64,000 nt of DNA from Pontiella agarivorans (lineage in GTDB: Bacteria; Verrucomicrobiota; Kiritimatiellia; Kiritimatiellales; Pontiellaceae). The position numbers were made by a program, and so were the translations under genes. Shown here piece by piece: positions 18,638 to 27,835 of the stretch (position 1 is the stretch's first letter; each line of letters starts with the position of its first letter). Below the pieces are notes generated by a model. It was not told where the DNA came from. It saw only the letters and a list, made by a program, of their open reading frames with translations, and searched no databases. The stretch lies in NCBI RefSeq assembly GCF_034531395.1, contig NZ_JARVCO010000012.1:868001-932000 (forward strand). The letters run 5' to 3'.

Positions 18638-19457
18638 AGTGGGAAAATGGAATAAGCTGGCGATTTCGCGTGAGACGGATTTCGGGTTGGTGTTCGACGG
18701 GCTTCAGCTCGGTGAAATTCTGATGCCGAACCGCTATGTTTCCAAGGCCTGGAACCTTGGGGATAAAATTGAGGTGTTTGTTTATCTCGATTCCGAAGAC
18801 CGCTTGACCGCGACGACGCAGAAACCGAAGGCGCAGGTGGGCGAATTTGCACTGCTGCGCTGTAAAGACGCCACGCCGATCGGTGCCTTTCTGGACTGGG
18901 GATTGCCGAAAGATCTCTTTGTTCCGTTCCGTGAGCAGCGGATGAAGATGCGCAAAGGTGAATCGTATCTGGTTTATCTGTATTACGACAAAGCGAGCGA
19001 GCGCATTGTGGCTTCCGCCAAACTGGACAAATATCTGAATTCCAAACGCTTTTATAAAAATAATGAAGAGGTGGATCTGATGGTCTGGCAGAAGTCGGAC
19101 CTCGGTTATAAATTCATTATCAATAATGAACGTTGGGGCATGGTGTTTCATAATGAGATTTTTCAGGCCCTGGAACGCGGCACACGAATTAAGGGCTACA
19201 TTAAAAATGTTCGGCCGGATGGACGGATTGATCTGACGCTGCAGAAACAGGGCTATGAAAAAGTAACGGATCTCACGGATGTGATTCTTGAACACCTGAA
19301 GAAAAATGACGGTTTCATGCCGGTCACCTCGAAAACCTCGCCGGAAAAAATCAACGCATTATTCGGGGTCAGCAAAAAGACCTATAAAAATGCTGTTGGT
19401 GCCCTGTATAAAAAACGCCTGATCACCATTGAAGACGACGGTGTGCGATTGGTTTAG
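18630..19457 (+). CDS. cvfB: CvfB-like S1 RNA-binding protein
   Basis: 275 aa from the ATG at 18630, which overlaps the helicase stop by 8 bases. The layout fits CvfB/YitL: three consecutive S1-type OB folds (GLVFDGLQLGEILMP; GAFLDWGLPKDLFVP; GYIKNVRPDGRIDLTL) and a C-terminal winged helix (TSPEKINALFGVSKKTYKNAVGALYKKRLI). Length matches the family (~280 aa). CvfB proteins bind RNA and affect expression of accessory genes in firmicutes. The helicase-cvfB pairing suggests a shared role in RNA metabolism. Confidence 0.85.
   Translation: MVEVGKWNKLAISRETDFGLVFDGLQLGEILMPNRYVSKAWNLGDKIEVFVYLDSEDRLTATTQKPKAQVGEFALLRCKDATPIGAFLDWGLPKDLFVPFREQRMKMRKGESYLVYLYYDKASERIVASAKLDKYLNSKRFYKNNEEVDLMVWQKSDLGYKFIINNERWGMVFHNEIFQALERGTRIKGYIKNVRPDGRIDLTLQKQGYEKVTDLTDVILEHLKKNDGFMPVTSKTSPEKINALFGVSKKTYKNAVGALYKKRLITIEDDGVRLV
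18740..18754. repeat. TTCCANNNNNTGGAA palindrome (centre AGGCC)
   Basis: In cvfB, coding for VSKAWN, a different codon frame from the LPxxG copies. Confidence 0.75.
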
Positions 19458-19536
19458 ATTTGTCCTGCCACATTTAAAATGTTAGGCGTCTGGCTTGCTG
19501 AATAATTAAACAGCTTATATTCTTTTCCGATTATCA

Positions 19537-20535
19537 ATGGTGATAGGGGACAGAACGGTGGAAAAGGAAGCGAAGGCTCGAATTAAGATCAACCGTCTGC
19601 TTGAAGAGGCAGGGAGGCATTTTTTTGACGATGAATCCGGCCCTGCAAATATTGTTCTCGAACCGCATGTCAAAATTACCCAACCGCAGATTTCCGGTCT
19701 TGGTGAAAATTTTGAGCAGACCAAAAACGGATTTATCGACTTTCTGTTGCTGGATGAGAAGGGGTTCCCTTTTGTGGTGTTGGAGGCAAAGGTCGAGGCT
19801 ATCAATCCTCTGAGTGCGAAGGAACAGGCTCGTTCCTATGCCGATGCCCAAAACTGCCGCTTTGTGATTCTTTCCAATGGAAACCTTCACTATTTCTGGG
19901 ATCTGGAGCAGGGCAATCCGTATGTCATTTCCAAGTTCCCGACACCGGGTTCTGTTTCGGAGCACCGCCGCTATGAGCCGAAGCCCGAGCTATTCAAAAA
20001 TTCTTTGGTTGGTTTTTCAAAAGCCGATGAGAGGGGTTTGTTGGATGCATCATCACCTTTTGCATTCTGGACAATCAATGAGAGCCGCATTTTTCGTTTC
20101 TTAAAGCTGATCGGATGCGACAACAACGATGTAGGGCAATATGCCAAGCTCGTTAAGGAGCGCAACGACATAGCCCATTCCAACGGAAACATCTTCTACA
20201 ATGCTTCTCAGAGTGCGGATCAGAAAATGGGGGAAGCCCTCCAGTGCATTGATCACATTCAAATTCACATGCAACCTGTTATTCACGATTGCTTGAAGCG
20301 TTTCCTGCTGGATAGCTGGGATATTGAAGAACGAATGTATGCAGATCCTTCCGACCAGATTCGGGAAGAATTAGTGCACGCTCACTACTTTTCGCAGAAG
20401 GACATTGAGGCATGTGTGGCTTTCGATATTGAGCCCCTGAAGTGGACACGAGCATTTCGCCGAAATCGAAGCCTTGTTCGAAGTGTTCAAGGCTGCGTAT
20501 GCGATAGACGAGGATGGTGCCGATGCGTTGGCTGA
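19537..20535 (+). pseudogene. HsdR_N-like nuclease with HEPN-like motif, frameshifted 3' end
   Basis: The open frame gives 332 aa. Residues 10-150 match the N-terminal nuclease domain of type I restriction subunit R: Asp68 in FIDFLLL, Glu83-x-Lys85 in VLEAKVE and Gln98 in EQARSYA, i.e. a PD-(D/E)xK centre plus the QxxxY motif. No helicase part follows. Residues 160-265 form a helical region with RNDIAH (209-214), the R-x4-H pattern of HEPN RNases. After about 20446 the frame turns into Arg-rich nonsense, while the +1 frame reads EHFAEIEALFEVFKAAYAI and ends in TAATG, fused to the next start. This points to a one-base indel. GTG at 19558 is an alternative start with AGGGGA upstream. Confidence 0.65.
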
Positions 20536-20553
20536 GGTTTTCGGGGAGGAATA

Positions 20554-21300
20554 ATGAAACAGGTTGTCGAAATTATAGCGCGTTGTGCGGAAGGAACGTG
20601 TGTGAGTCGTCCGTTCCGGGTTCGGGCGGATGACGGCAGCTTGTATTGGATTAAGGGAATGGGCACCGGATGGAACCGAAACGAACTTTGTTATGAGTTG
20701 CTGTGCGCAAAACTTGCATCCGAAATCGGTTTGCCGGTGGCGGGGTTTGAGGTGCTGGATGTGCCGGAGGTGTTGTTGGAATTTTGCGCGGTTCCGGGGA
20801 TTCGGGATCTGAGTGCCGGCCCGGCTTTTGGATCGCGGTATGTAGAACATGTTTCATCCCTTCTGCCGGTGGAAGTTTCGTCCGTCCCGCAGGATCTGCG
20901 GTGGAAAATTCTGTTGTTTGACTGGTGGGTTCAAAATGAAGACCGTACGCTCGGCGAGAAAGGTGGCAATGTGAATTTGCTGTGGAACCCGGTTGACCAA
21001 CAATTAACGGTTATCGACCACAACAATGCGTTCGATTCGGAATTCGACGAAGTCGCATTTTTTGAGCACCATGTTTTCCGGGAGGAGCGGAGCCGGATTC
21101 CGGCCTCCTTTTTGCTTGAACAAAAACAGCGCTTCGCGAATATGGCGGGCCGGTTTGGAGATTTAATTAAGGATTTTCCGGATGAGTGGGTGGAACAGGA
21201 TGAGCGTCCCGGCGATTTTATTCCGGAAACCGCAAATGCAATTTTAAACCGTTTTGATAAACTCCTCGATGTATTTGGAGGGCAGGCTAATGAAAAATAA
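20554..21300 (+). CDS. HipA-like kinase (HipA_2 type)
   Basis: 248 aa. It has the N-lobe pattern of HipA-like kinases (RADDGSLYWIKGMGTG, NELCYELLCAKLASEIGLPV), the catalytic-loop region FDWWVQNEDR and the metal motif VIDHNNAFD. It is shorter than classical HipA (~440 aa), as expected for the HipA_2 family. The start has GGGGAGGA upstream and overlaps the original stop of the preceding gene (TAATG). The next gene, a DUF3037 protein, overlaps by 11 bp, and HipA_2/DUF3037 pairs recur in bacterial genomes. Probable function: a toxin-like or regulatory protein kinase in a stress or defence module (inference). Confidence 0.8.
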   Translation: MKQVVEIIARCAEGTCVSRPFRVRADDGSLYWIKGMGTGWNRNELCYELLCAKLASEIGLPVAGFEVLDVPEVLLEFCAVPGIRDLSAGPAFGSRYVEHVSSLLPVEVSSVPQDLRWKILLFDWWVQNEDRTLGEKGGNVNLLWNPVDQQLTVIDHNNAFDSEFDEVAFFEHHVFREERSRIPASFLLEQKQRFANMAGRFGDLIKDFPDEWVEQDERPGDFIPETANAILNRFDKLLDVFGGQANEK

Positions 21301-22141
21301 ACTGGCATGTAACTATACGGTTCTTCGCTTTCTTCCGTATCCGGAAAGCGAAGAGTTTGTGAACCTTGGCGTTGCGATGGCGTGCCCGGATCTACACTGG
21401 TTTGACTTCCGGCTGGAAACACGGCGCGTGGAGCGCATTACCGGATTTTTTCCGGAACTGAAGCAGAACAAAGAATCTTTTATTGAAGGGCGAAAGTTGT
21501 TCAAAGAGGAATTGGAGCGCGTTCGCGAGGTGCTCCATAACGGATATGAAAAAGGGCAACCTCAGTTTAAAGAATTGGCTAAACAGTTTAATCAGACGTT
21601 TTTAACGCTGGTTCGTCCGCGGGAAGAGGCTTTCTGTTTCAGCAATCCGCGCACCTGTCTGGTGGATGATCCTGCCCAAACGTTGGAGACTCTATTTGAA
21701 CATTATGTGGAACGGGGATTTGCTCAGCGACAGGAATATCAGGAAAAACTGATGGAAAAGCGTTTGCGGCAGGTTTTTTCCGCAAAGCAGATTTTAAAGC
21801 ATTATACCGACCACACCTTTACCGGAGATCTTTGTACGGCGCATTTTCCGTTTGTTCGACAGCAGGATGACCGTTTTACACGGGCGATCCGCCCGCTGGA
21901 TCTTGATAAAAACGAAACGCATCAGATTGTAAGCCATGCGGATGCCTGGAAGAGCAAACTGGAACGCCTGAAGAGTATTCCGGAACATCCTGAAAATACG
22001 CTGTTTGTTGTCCGTAAACCTACAGCTGGCAAGCAACTGGATGTCTGCAAGCAGATGTGCGCAGAGCTGGAGCAGGTGGGTGCTGTGATCCTTCCAACTG
22101 AAGATCAGGCCGGTATTCTCGGTTTTGCTGAGATGCAATGA
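21290..22141 (+). CDS. DUF3037 domain protein
   Basis: 283 aa from the ATG at 21290, with GGAGG 7 nt upstream; it overlaps the kinase gene. The N-terminal part (NYTVLRFLPYPESEEFVNLGVAMACPD) is the hallmark of DUF3037, and the remainder is mostly charged helix. No catalytic motif is visible. Because DUF3037 genes occur next to HipA-like kinases, it may be the partner that controls or receives the kinase activity. Function unknown. Confidence 0.75.
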   Translation: MKNKLACNYTVLRFLPYPESEEFVNLGVAMACPDLHWFDFRLETRRVERITGFFPELKQNKESFIEGRKLFKEELERVREVLHNGYEKGQPQFKELAKQFNQTFLTLVRPREEAFCFSNPRTCLVDDPAQTLETLFEHYVERGFAQRQEYQEKLMEKRLRQVFSAKQILKHYTDHTFTGDLCTAHFPFVRQQDDRFTRAIRPLDLDKNETHQIVSHADAWKSKLERLKSIPEHPENTLFVVRKPTAGKQLDVCKQMCAELEQVGAVILPTEDQAGILGFAEMQ

Positions 22142-22150
22142 GGATTTCTC

Positions 22151-22480
22151 ATGAACAGTTTTGACGATCTGGATATTGTTTTCTCAACCGATAAGGGTCG
22201 GATTAAACCGGAAAAGAAAAAGCCGGAAGTGCCGAAGGGCGACGGCATTGTCCGGGTGGGCCGTGAAACCAAGGGCCGCAAGGGTAAAGGGATGACGGTG
22301 ATTACCGGCGTTCCGGTGCATCCGCAAGGATTGAAAGACCTGGCGAAACAGCTGAAGCAGAAATGCGGAACAGGCGGTACGGTTAAAGGCCGGACGATTG
22401 AAATTCAGGGCGACCATCGCGATCTGCTGGTGGCTGAACTGCAGTCGATGGGCTACACGGTAAAAAAATCCGGCGGTTAA
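22151..22480 (+). CDS. yciH: SUI1/eIF1-like translation factor
   Basis: 109 aa. The SUI1 fold is shown by [42 protein letters not shown] and [27 protein letters not shown]. Members bind the small ribosomal subunit and affect start-site fidelity; the role in bacteria is accessory. It starts 9 bp after the DUF3037 gene with AGGA upstream, so it may ride on that transcript without functional connection. The stop overlaps a convergent gene by 4 bases. Confidence 0.9.
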   Translation: MNSFDDLDIVFSTDKGRIKPEKKKPEVPKGDGIVRVGRETKGRKGKGMTVITGVPVHPQGLKDLAKQLKQKCGTGGTVKGRTIEIQGDHRDLLVAELQSMGYTVKKSGG

Positions 22481-23271
22481 TCGGACGTTTCAGATCGACG
22501 GATGCTGATCAACAGCAGAAGGGTGATGGGCCCGATGCTGTGAGCGGAACGAATACACACTTCATGCCAGTTTCCCCAGCCCCCGTAGGTAATGCGGGCC
22601 AGTGCGGTGATGGCGCCCCAGGTGGCCATCCATATTAATACTGCCCGATTGCGCTCCAGCTTGAAAAACAGCAGGTGAGCCGCAAGGCACAGATCAAATA
22701 TCCCAATCAGATGCACCGCGTGGAGCATCCATTCTTCGTTGACTGTCTGCACGTTTATGCGTCGGAGGAATACCAGCAGAAAATCGAGGAAGTGGGGATC
22801 GGAAAGCAGGGCTTTAATTCCGTGTGCGGCAAAGGTGAGTGCGATTGAAATACGCAGAAGCCCCATGCTCCATGCCCGGTTTCTTTCTGATGGATTGAGC
22901 AGGATGATGGCCGCTGCCGGCACGGTATAGCGCAGCGCCCATTCCGCCCAGTAGAGCAGGGGATATTTGGCGGAAGGCATGAAGGTTTCCGAGAGCATTT
23001 CGAAAAACATCGGAATGATGCCGAGCAGGGAAAGATTACGCAGTTTACCGCTCCAAATGCAGCCCGCTGAAAACAGAAGCAGGAGAATCATCGCGGTCTC
23101 AACCCGTCCGGCTCCGGCTTCGGATATTCCATTTTCTTCCCAGAGGAAGGAGAATGTTTTGGAGGAATAGCGGTTGAAACGCCAGGCATAGACCAGGCAC
23201 GTCAGAGTGTATGCCGCAGCCAACAGATGGGGCGGAGCATGCCGGAATGCTGCAGTTTTTTGATGGTGCAT
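22477..23271 (-). CDS. Hypothetical multi-pass membrane protein
   Basis: 264 aa with about seven hydrophobic segments (for example ~16-30, ~62-76, ~80-95, ~125-140, ~148-165, ~190-210 and ~240-256). No signature motif; a distant resemblance to DoxX-type or heme-region membrane proteins cannot be supported. It starts one base after the stop of the metallophosphoesterase gene, without its own ribosome-binding site, so it is probably translationally coupled to it. Confidence 0.7.
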   Translation of the reverse strand: MHHQKTAAFRHAPPHLLAAAYTLTCLVYAWRFNRYSSKTFSFLWEENGISEAGAGRVETAMILLLLFSAGCIWSGKLRNLSLLGIIPMFFEMLSETFMPSAKYPLLYWAEWALRYTVPAAAIILLNPSERNRAWSMGLLRISIALTFAAHGIKALLSDPHFLDFLLVFLRRINVQTVNEEWMLHAVHLIGIFDLCLAAHLLFFKLERNRAVLIWMATWGAITALARITYGGWGNWHEVCIRSAHSIGPITLLLLISIRRSETSD

Positions 23272-23272
23272 A

Positions 23273-24514
23273 CTAGCGTCGGGCTTTGAAGGTGGCGGTG
23301 TCTACGGTTTCGCCCGTATCAAGGAGGGTGGAATAATGAATCGTATCGCCATTGAATTCCAGCAGCATGATGTGATCGCCCTTTGAGGCAAAAGAATTTT
23401 CGCCCTGCAGATACCATCGATCGGGTTTCGGGTCCCGTTGCGGGGCTCCGTAGCCTCCTTCGCCGAGATAGACCGTTCCGGCCGGATCTTCTTTTCCATG
23501 GCGAATGGGTACCGTTCGTTTGATGCAGTGCCCATCCGATTCCAGCACGAGATCCAGATTGAATTTATCAAAGAGCGGTACCCAGCTGACCTTCGCCGCA
23601 CTGGGTTGTTTAATCGCCGGAAAGGCGGGTTTGTGGTAGGCGGCGAGCTGCCATTTTACATGATCTTTTTTCAGCTTTTCGAGTTCCGATTGCAGAAAGG
23701 CCCGCTGCCGGCCTTCGGCACTGATTTCGGTGTTCAGGCAAAGAATGCTGACGTCGGGGGTCAGTCGACAGGTATAGTAGTCGCGTTCGCCGCCGGGGTA
23801 GCCGTAGGCTTGACGGAAAATAGGACTTTTTCCCGGGACATCGTGGTTTCCAATGGTTGGAATGATGGGAAGCAGCTGTCCGTCTTCGGTTGTGGTGAGT
23901 GCGTAGGCTTCGAGCCAGTTTTTCCAGACCTTCCGCCGAGTGGTGACGGCATAGTCGCCGCCATGGATCAGTGCAATAATCGAATCGTCCTGTTTGATCA
24001 TTTCTCTGATCTGTAAACTGATTTTCCGGGCAACCTCCAGATGGGTTCGGGAGTCGCCGGCATAGATCAGTTTAAAGGGCGTCTGCTTTTCCGGAGCGGT
24101 TTTGAAATGATATTCCCGACTCATTCCGCGGGCCGTTTTTACGGTTAGATAATAGATCGTTTCGGGCTCCAGGTTTTGGAGCTGAATCTGGTGATAGAAC
24201 AGGTCCGGCGAGGATTCGGAGGTCCAGTCTGCAGGAGCCGATTTCGGTTTTTTCGCGCGGCTTTCGTTGTACAGACCGGTTTCAGAAAGGGGGGCGTTAA
24301 AGAGATAATTCTTCTGTTCGTCCGAATGCGACCGGGTGTCGTAGAGCACGCGCGCGGTTTCATCTGCCTGGGGGGCATCCCATACAATAACCGCCTGGGT
24401 GCCGGGATCTTTCGACCAAACGACGCGTAGATTCTGAATGCTTTCCTGTGCGTGCGATGCCGGAACGACAGTTGCGAGGATTAGACCAATACATAGAGCC
24501 GTTAATTTGTTCAT
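23273..24514 (-). CDS. Purple-acid-phosphatase-like metallophosphoesterase, exported
   Basis: 413 aa with signal peptide ending ASHAQ. A fibronectin-III-like domain (residues ~25-140, ending with the LEPETIYYLTVKT strand) precedes the metallophosphoesterase domain: GDSR, GGDYA, GNHD and AYHKP. The last metal motif reads ESDGHCIKRT where purple acid phosphatases have GHxHxYxRT, so the first His is replaced by Asp. The protein probably hydrolyses phosphate esters in the periplasm. It is the first gene of a two-gene operon with the membrane protein downstream. Confidence 0.85.
   Translation of the reverse strand: MNKLTALCIGLILATVVPASHAQESIQNLRVVWSKDPGTQAVIVWDAPQADETARVLYDTRSHSDEQKNYLFNAPLSETGLYNESRAKKPKSAPADWTSESSPDLFYHQIQLQNLEPETIYYLTVKTARGMSREYHFKTAPEKQTPFKLIYAGDSRTHLEVARKISLQIREMIKQDDSIIALIHGGDYAVTTRRKVWKNWLEAYALTTTEDGQLLPIIPTIGNHDVPGKSPIFRQAYGYPGGERDYYTCRLTPDVSILCLNTEISAEGRQRAFLQSELEKLKKDHVKWQLAAYHKPAFPAIKQPSAAKVSWVPLFDKFNLDLVLESDGHCIKRTVPIRHGKEDPAGTVYLGEGGYGAPQRDPKPDRWYLQGENSFASKGDHIMLLEFNGDTIHYSTLLDTGETVDTATFKARR
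23848..23862. repeat. TTCCANNNNNTGGAA palindrome (centre ATGGT)
   Basis: In the purple-acid-phosphatase-like gene (minus strand), coding for IPTIGN, just before the GNHD metal motif. Confidence 0.75.
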
Positions 24515-24602
24515 GCTGTAACTATCCTTTCAAATATGGAATTTGGCAAGTTTCAAGCCGCGAGTCATCGATCCTGAAGCGGTTTAGTGCCTGTTTTAGG
24601 AT

Positions 24603-24617
24603 TTCCAACGCCTGGAA
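24603..24617. repeat. TTCCANNNNNTGGAA palindrome (centre ACGCC)
   Basis: Intergenic, 25 bp before the start of the mevalonate operon and 89 bp from the divergent phosphatase start. Confidence 0.75.
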
Positions 24618-24641
24618 GATCGTTATACAGTCTTCCGAATT

Positions 24642-25670
24642 ATGGCAAAAATCAATCAGCGTAAACTGGATCATATCAATATCGTGTCGGACGATGCGGC
24701 GATTGATCGCAATAAATTCTATTTTGACCGGATTCATCTGACGCACCGTGCGTTACCGGAACTGAATATGGCGGAGATCGATCCCGCGGTAACCTTTCTC
24801 GGCAGGAAACTTTCATTTCCGCTGCTGATTTCCTCAATGACCGGGGGGAAGGATGAGGAGCTGGTGAAAATCAACCGCAATCTTGCTGTTGCGGCCGAGG
24901 CCGAGGGCGTGGCACTGGCGGTGGGATCGCAACGTGTTTTTCTTTCCGACCGCGCGGCGCGGGAAAGCTTTGCCCTGCGTGAGTATGCTCCGACGGTTCC
25001 GCTTCTAGGAAATCTGGGGGCGGTTCAGCTGAATTATAATGTGGGGTTTGCGGACTGCGAAGCGGCTGTGCAGGTGCTGGATGCCGATGGGTTGTATCTG
25101 CATCTGAATCCGCTGCAGGAGGCGGTTCAACCGGAGGGGGATACCGATTTTTCCGACCTTCGGAATAAAATTGCGACGGTTGTGCAGCAGTTGAAAATAC
25201 CGGTCGTGATCAAAGAAGTCGGTGCGGGGATTTCCGCGCAGGATGTGGAACATCTGCTGGCGGCCGGTGTGAAATATATTGATGTTGCGGGCAGCGGCGG
25301 TACATCATGGAGCATGGTGGAGAGCCGCCGCAGTGAGAATCCCGCATTGGGTGAACTGTTTGGCGACTGGGGAATTCCGACGCCGGTTGCATTAAAAATG
25401 ATGAAGCCGTTCCGGCATGAGATGAATGTGATTGCTTCAGGTGGTATCCGGAGTGGCATAGATATGGCTAAAAGTATTATTCTAGGTGCATCGATGTGCG
25501 GTCTGGCCCGCCCGTTTCTGGATCCGGCGCGGGAATCGGCGGATGCGGTGCGGCAGGTGATTCAGCGGCTGAAACGGGAATTTGTGACGGCGATGTTTCT
25601 GCTGGGAACGGGACGTGTTGAGAATTTGAAAGGCAAAGAGGAACTCATTCTGAATGAAAATTGGAATTGA
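24642..25670 (+). CDS. fni: Type 2 isopentenyl-diphosphate delta-isomerase
   Basis: 342 aa, FMN-dependent TIM-barrel enzyme that interconverts IPP and DMAPP. Visible family blocks: RKLDHINIV, FPLLISSMTGG, ALAVGSQR, GNLGAVQL, LHLNPLQEAVQPEGD (substrate and Mg binding), VIKEVGAGIS and GSGGTSW. The length is typical. It opens a five-gene overlapping mevalonate operon; the next gene starts 17 bp before its stop. A TTCCANNNNNTGGAA palindrome lies 25 bp upstream of the start. Confidence 0.95.
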   Translation: MAKINQRKLDHINIVSDDAAIDRNKFYFDRIHLTHRALPELNMAEIDPAVTFLGRKLSFPLLISSMTGGKDEELVKINRNLAVAAEAEGVALAVGSQRVFLSDRAARESFALREYAPTVPLLGNLGAVQLNYNVGFADCEAAVQVLDADGLYLHLNPLQEAVQPEGDTDFSDLRNKIATVVQQLKIPVVIKEVGAGISAQDVEHLLAAGVKYIDVAGSGGTSWSMVESRRSENPALGELFGDWGIPTPVALKMMKPFRHEMNVIASGGIRSGIDMAKSIILGASMCGLARPFLDPARESADAVRQVIQRLKREFVTAMFLLGTGRVENLKGKEELILNENWN

Positions 25671-26829
25671 TCGGATCAGCTTCTACACCTCTCATTATTT
25701 TGTAGATCTGAAAACACTGGCTGAAGCGCGTAAAGTGGATGCCGATAAATATTATGTGGGTATCGGGCAGGAAAAAATGGGTATACCTGCGCCGGATGAA
25801 GATGTAGTGACGCTGGGTGCAAGTGCGGCGTATCCGCTGATGAAGGAGGGGGAGCTTGAAGAGGTCGAGCTTTTGCTTTTCGCCACGGAAACCGGCATTG
25901 ACCAGTCAAAGGCGGCGGGCGTCTATGTTCACGGGCTGTTGGAGCTGGGGCCGCGCTGCCGAACGGTTGAACTGAAGCAGGCGTGTTATTCCGGAACAGC
26001 GGCTATTCAGATGGCCCTCGGTTTTGTGGCGCGGAATCCGGCAAAAAAAGCGCTGGTGATTACGTCCGATGTGGCGCGTTATGAACTGGGCAGTCCGGGG
26101 GAGGCCACGCAGGGCTGCGGCTCGGTCGCGATGCTGATTTCCGCCGATCCGCGGATTCTGGCGATTGATCCCGAAGCGGGATATTATACGGAAGATGTCA
26201 TGGATTTCTGGCGTCCGAATTATCGCTCGGAAGCGCTGGTGGACGGGAAGTATTCCACGATGGTCTACATCCATGCTCTCATAGAATCCTGGAAGCAGTA
26301 TGCGGAAGAGTCCGGTCGTGAACTGACCGATTTCGACCGTTTCTGCTATCACATTCCGTTCACCAAAATGGCGGAAAAGGCGCACCAGAAGCTCTGCCGA
26401 AAATGCAGGGTGAAAACCTCGCGCGAAGATATGCAGCATCTGCTGGAGGAGTCGCTGCGTTACAGCCGGATTACGGGGAACTGTTATTCCGGATCGATGT
26501 ATGTCGGCCTCACGTCCCTGCTTGAAACGGGGGAAGAGGATCTGACTGGAAAGCGCATCGGCCTTTACAGCTACGGTTCGGGATGTGTCGGCGAGTTTTA
26601 CAGCGGGGTGGTTCAGCCCGGTTACCGCGATGTCCTCTTTGGGGATCAGCATGCAAAAATGCTCGCCGAACGCACGGAACTTACGTATCAACAGTACGAA
26701 GATATTTTTCATTACGGCGTGCCGACCGATGGCGGGGATTATATTTTCCCGCAATACAAAACCGGGCCGTTCCGGTTTTCGGGGATCAGTCAGCATAAAC
26801 GGGAGTATGAATCATTAGTGGACGAATGA
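25654..26829 (+). CDS. mvaS: Hydroxymethylglutaryl-CoA synthase
   Basis: 391 aa, bacterial HMG-CoA synthase, which condenses acetyl-CoA with acetoacetyl-CoA. Conserved blocks: GIGQEKMGIP, the catalytic Glu in FATETGIDQSKA, the catalytic Cys in LKQACYSGTAA, the His loop FCYHIPFTKMAEKAH, and SYGSGCVGEFYSG. The start lies inside the isomerase gene and the stop overlaps mvaK1 (ATGA). Length fits the family. Confidence 0.95.
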   Translation: MKIGIDRISFYTSHYFVDLKTLAEARKVDADKYYVGIGQEKMGIPAPDEDVVTLGASAAYPLMKEGELEEVELLLFATETGIDQSKAAGVYVHGLLELGPRCRTVELKQACYSGTAAIQMALGFVARNPAKKALVITSDVARYELGSPGEATQGCGSVAMLISADPRILAIDPEAGYYTEDVMDFWRPNYRSEALVDGKYSTMVYIHALIESWKQYAEESGRELTDFDRFCYHIPFTKMAEKAHQKLCRKCRVKTSREDMQHLLEESLRYSRITGNCYSGSMYVGLTSLLETGEEDLTGKRIGLYSYGSGCVGEFYSGVVQPGYRDVLFGDQHAKMLAERTELTYQQYEDIFHYGVPTDGGDYIFPQYKTGPFRFSGISQHKREYESLVDE

Positions 26830-27830
26830 AAGCAGTGGCTCCAGGCAAGCTGATTCTCAGCGGTGAACATGCGGTGGTTTACGGGAAACCGGCCATTGCC
26901 ATGGCGATCGATCGCAGTGCGGTATTTGAGCTGACTCCGAAAGAGGAACAGGGCGTCGCCTTTGATCTTCCCGGAACCGGCGTTTCCGAATCCCATACGG
27001 TGATGGCTCTGCGCGATCTGAAGCGCCGTGCTGAGAAAAAATACCGCGAATTTTTGAAAGGCGATGTCGGGATCGGCTATGTGCTCGGAGCGCCGGCCGA
27101 TCTGTTCCGTTTCACCTTTATCCATACGATGGATGGATTGCATCGCACGCTTGATTCCGGGTTGGTGATGAAGTTGCGCTCCAGTATTCCGGTAGGCTGC
27201 GGAATGGGATCCTCGGCGGCCACGGTGCTGAGCGAAATCCGCGCGATCGGCCACTATTTCCGCGTCGATTTTAAACCTGATTGGTACTACGAATATTCGC
27301 TTGAAGCCGAAAAGCTGCAGCATGGCAGGCCGAGCGGTGTGGATTCCTATATTTCGCTGCACGGTGGTTGCGCCCGTTTTCAGAATGGCGTGGCCTCTTC
27401 CATTGCACTGCCGCGTACGCAAATGTTCATGGTGCAGACCGGCGTTCCCGCAACGTCCACCGGCGAGTGTGTGATGGATGTGGAGAAGCAGTTTGGAAAC
27501 AGCGGAATCTGGAGCGAATTCGAGGCTGTGACCAACGAATTTGAACAGGCCATCCGGAGCAATAACACACAGAAGCTGCATTGGCTGGTTCGGGAAAATA
27601 ACCGGTTGCTGTCGGCGATCGGGGTTGTTCCGGAAAAGGTTCAGCGGTTTATTGCTGAAGTCGAAGCGTGGGGCGGGTCCGCAAAAATCTGCGGTGCAGG
27701 ATCCGTAGCCGGCGAGTGCGGTGGTGTGGTGCTAGTGATTGCCGATGAAATGCCGCGTGGAATCTGCGAAAAATACGGCTATGCCGTCTCGCCCGTGCGA
27801 GGCGATCCGCTGGGAACCCGAATCGTTTAA
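26826..27830 (+). CDS. mvk: Mevalonate kinase
   Basis: 334 aa GHMP kinase. APGKLILSGEHAVVYG is the N-terminal substrate-binding motif, PVGCGMGSSAA the ATP-binding glycine loop, and QHGRPSGVDSYISLHGG carries the catalytic Asp, as in mevalonate kinases. The C-terminal GAGSVAGECGGVVLV is the third GHMP motif. It phosphorylates mevalonate in the cytoplasm. The gene overlaps mvaS by 4 bp. Confidence 0.88.
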   Translation: MKAVAPGKLILSGEHAVVYGKPAIAMAIDRSAVFELTPKEEQGVAFDLPGTGVSESHTVMALRDLKRRAEKKYREFLKGDVGIGYVLGAPADLFRFTFIHTMDGLHRTLDSGLVMKLRSSIPVGCGMGSSAATVLSEIRAIGHYFRVDFKPDWYYEYSLEAEKLQHGRPSGVDSYISLHGGCARFQNGVASSIALPRTQMFMVQTGVPATSTGECVMDVEKQFGNSGIWSEFEAVTNEFEQAIRSNNTQKLHWLVRENNRLLSAIGVVPEKVQRFIAEVEAWGGSAKICGAGSVAGECGGVVLVIADEMPRGICEKYGYAVSPVRGDPLGTRIV

Positions 27831-27835
27831 GTTTC

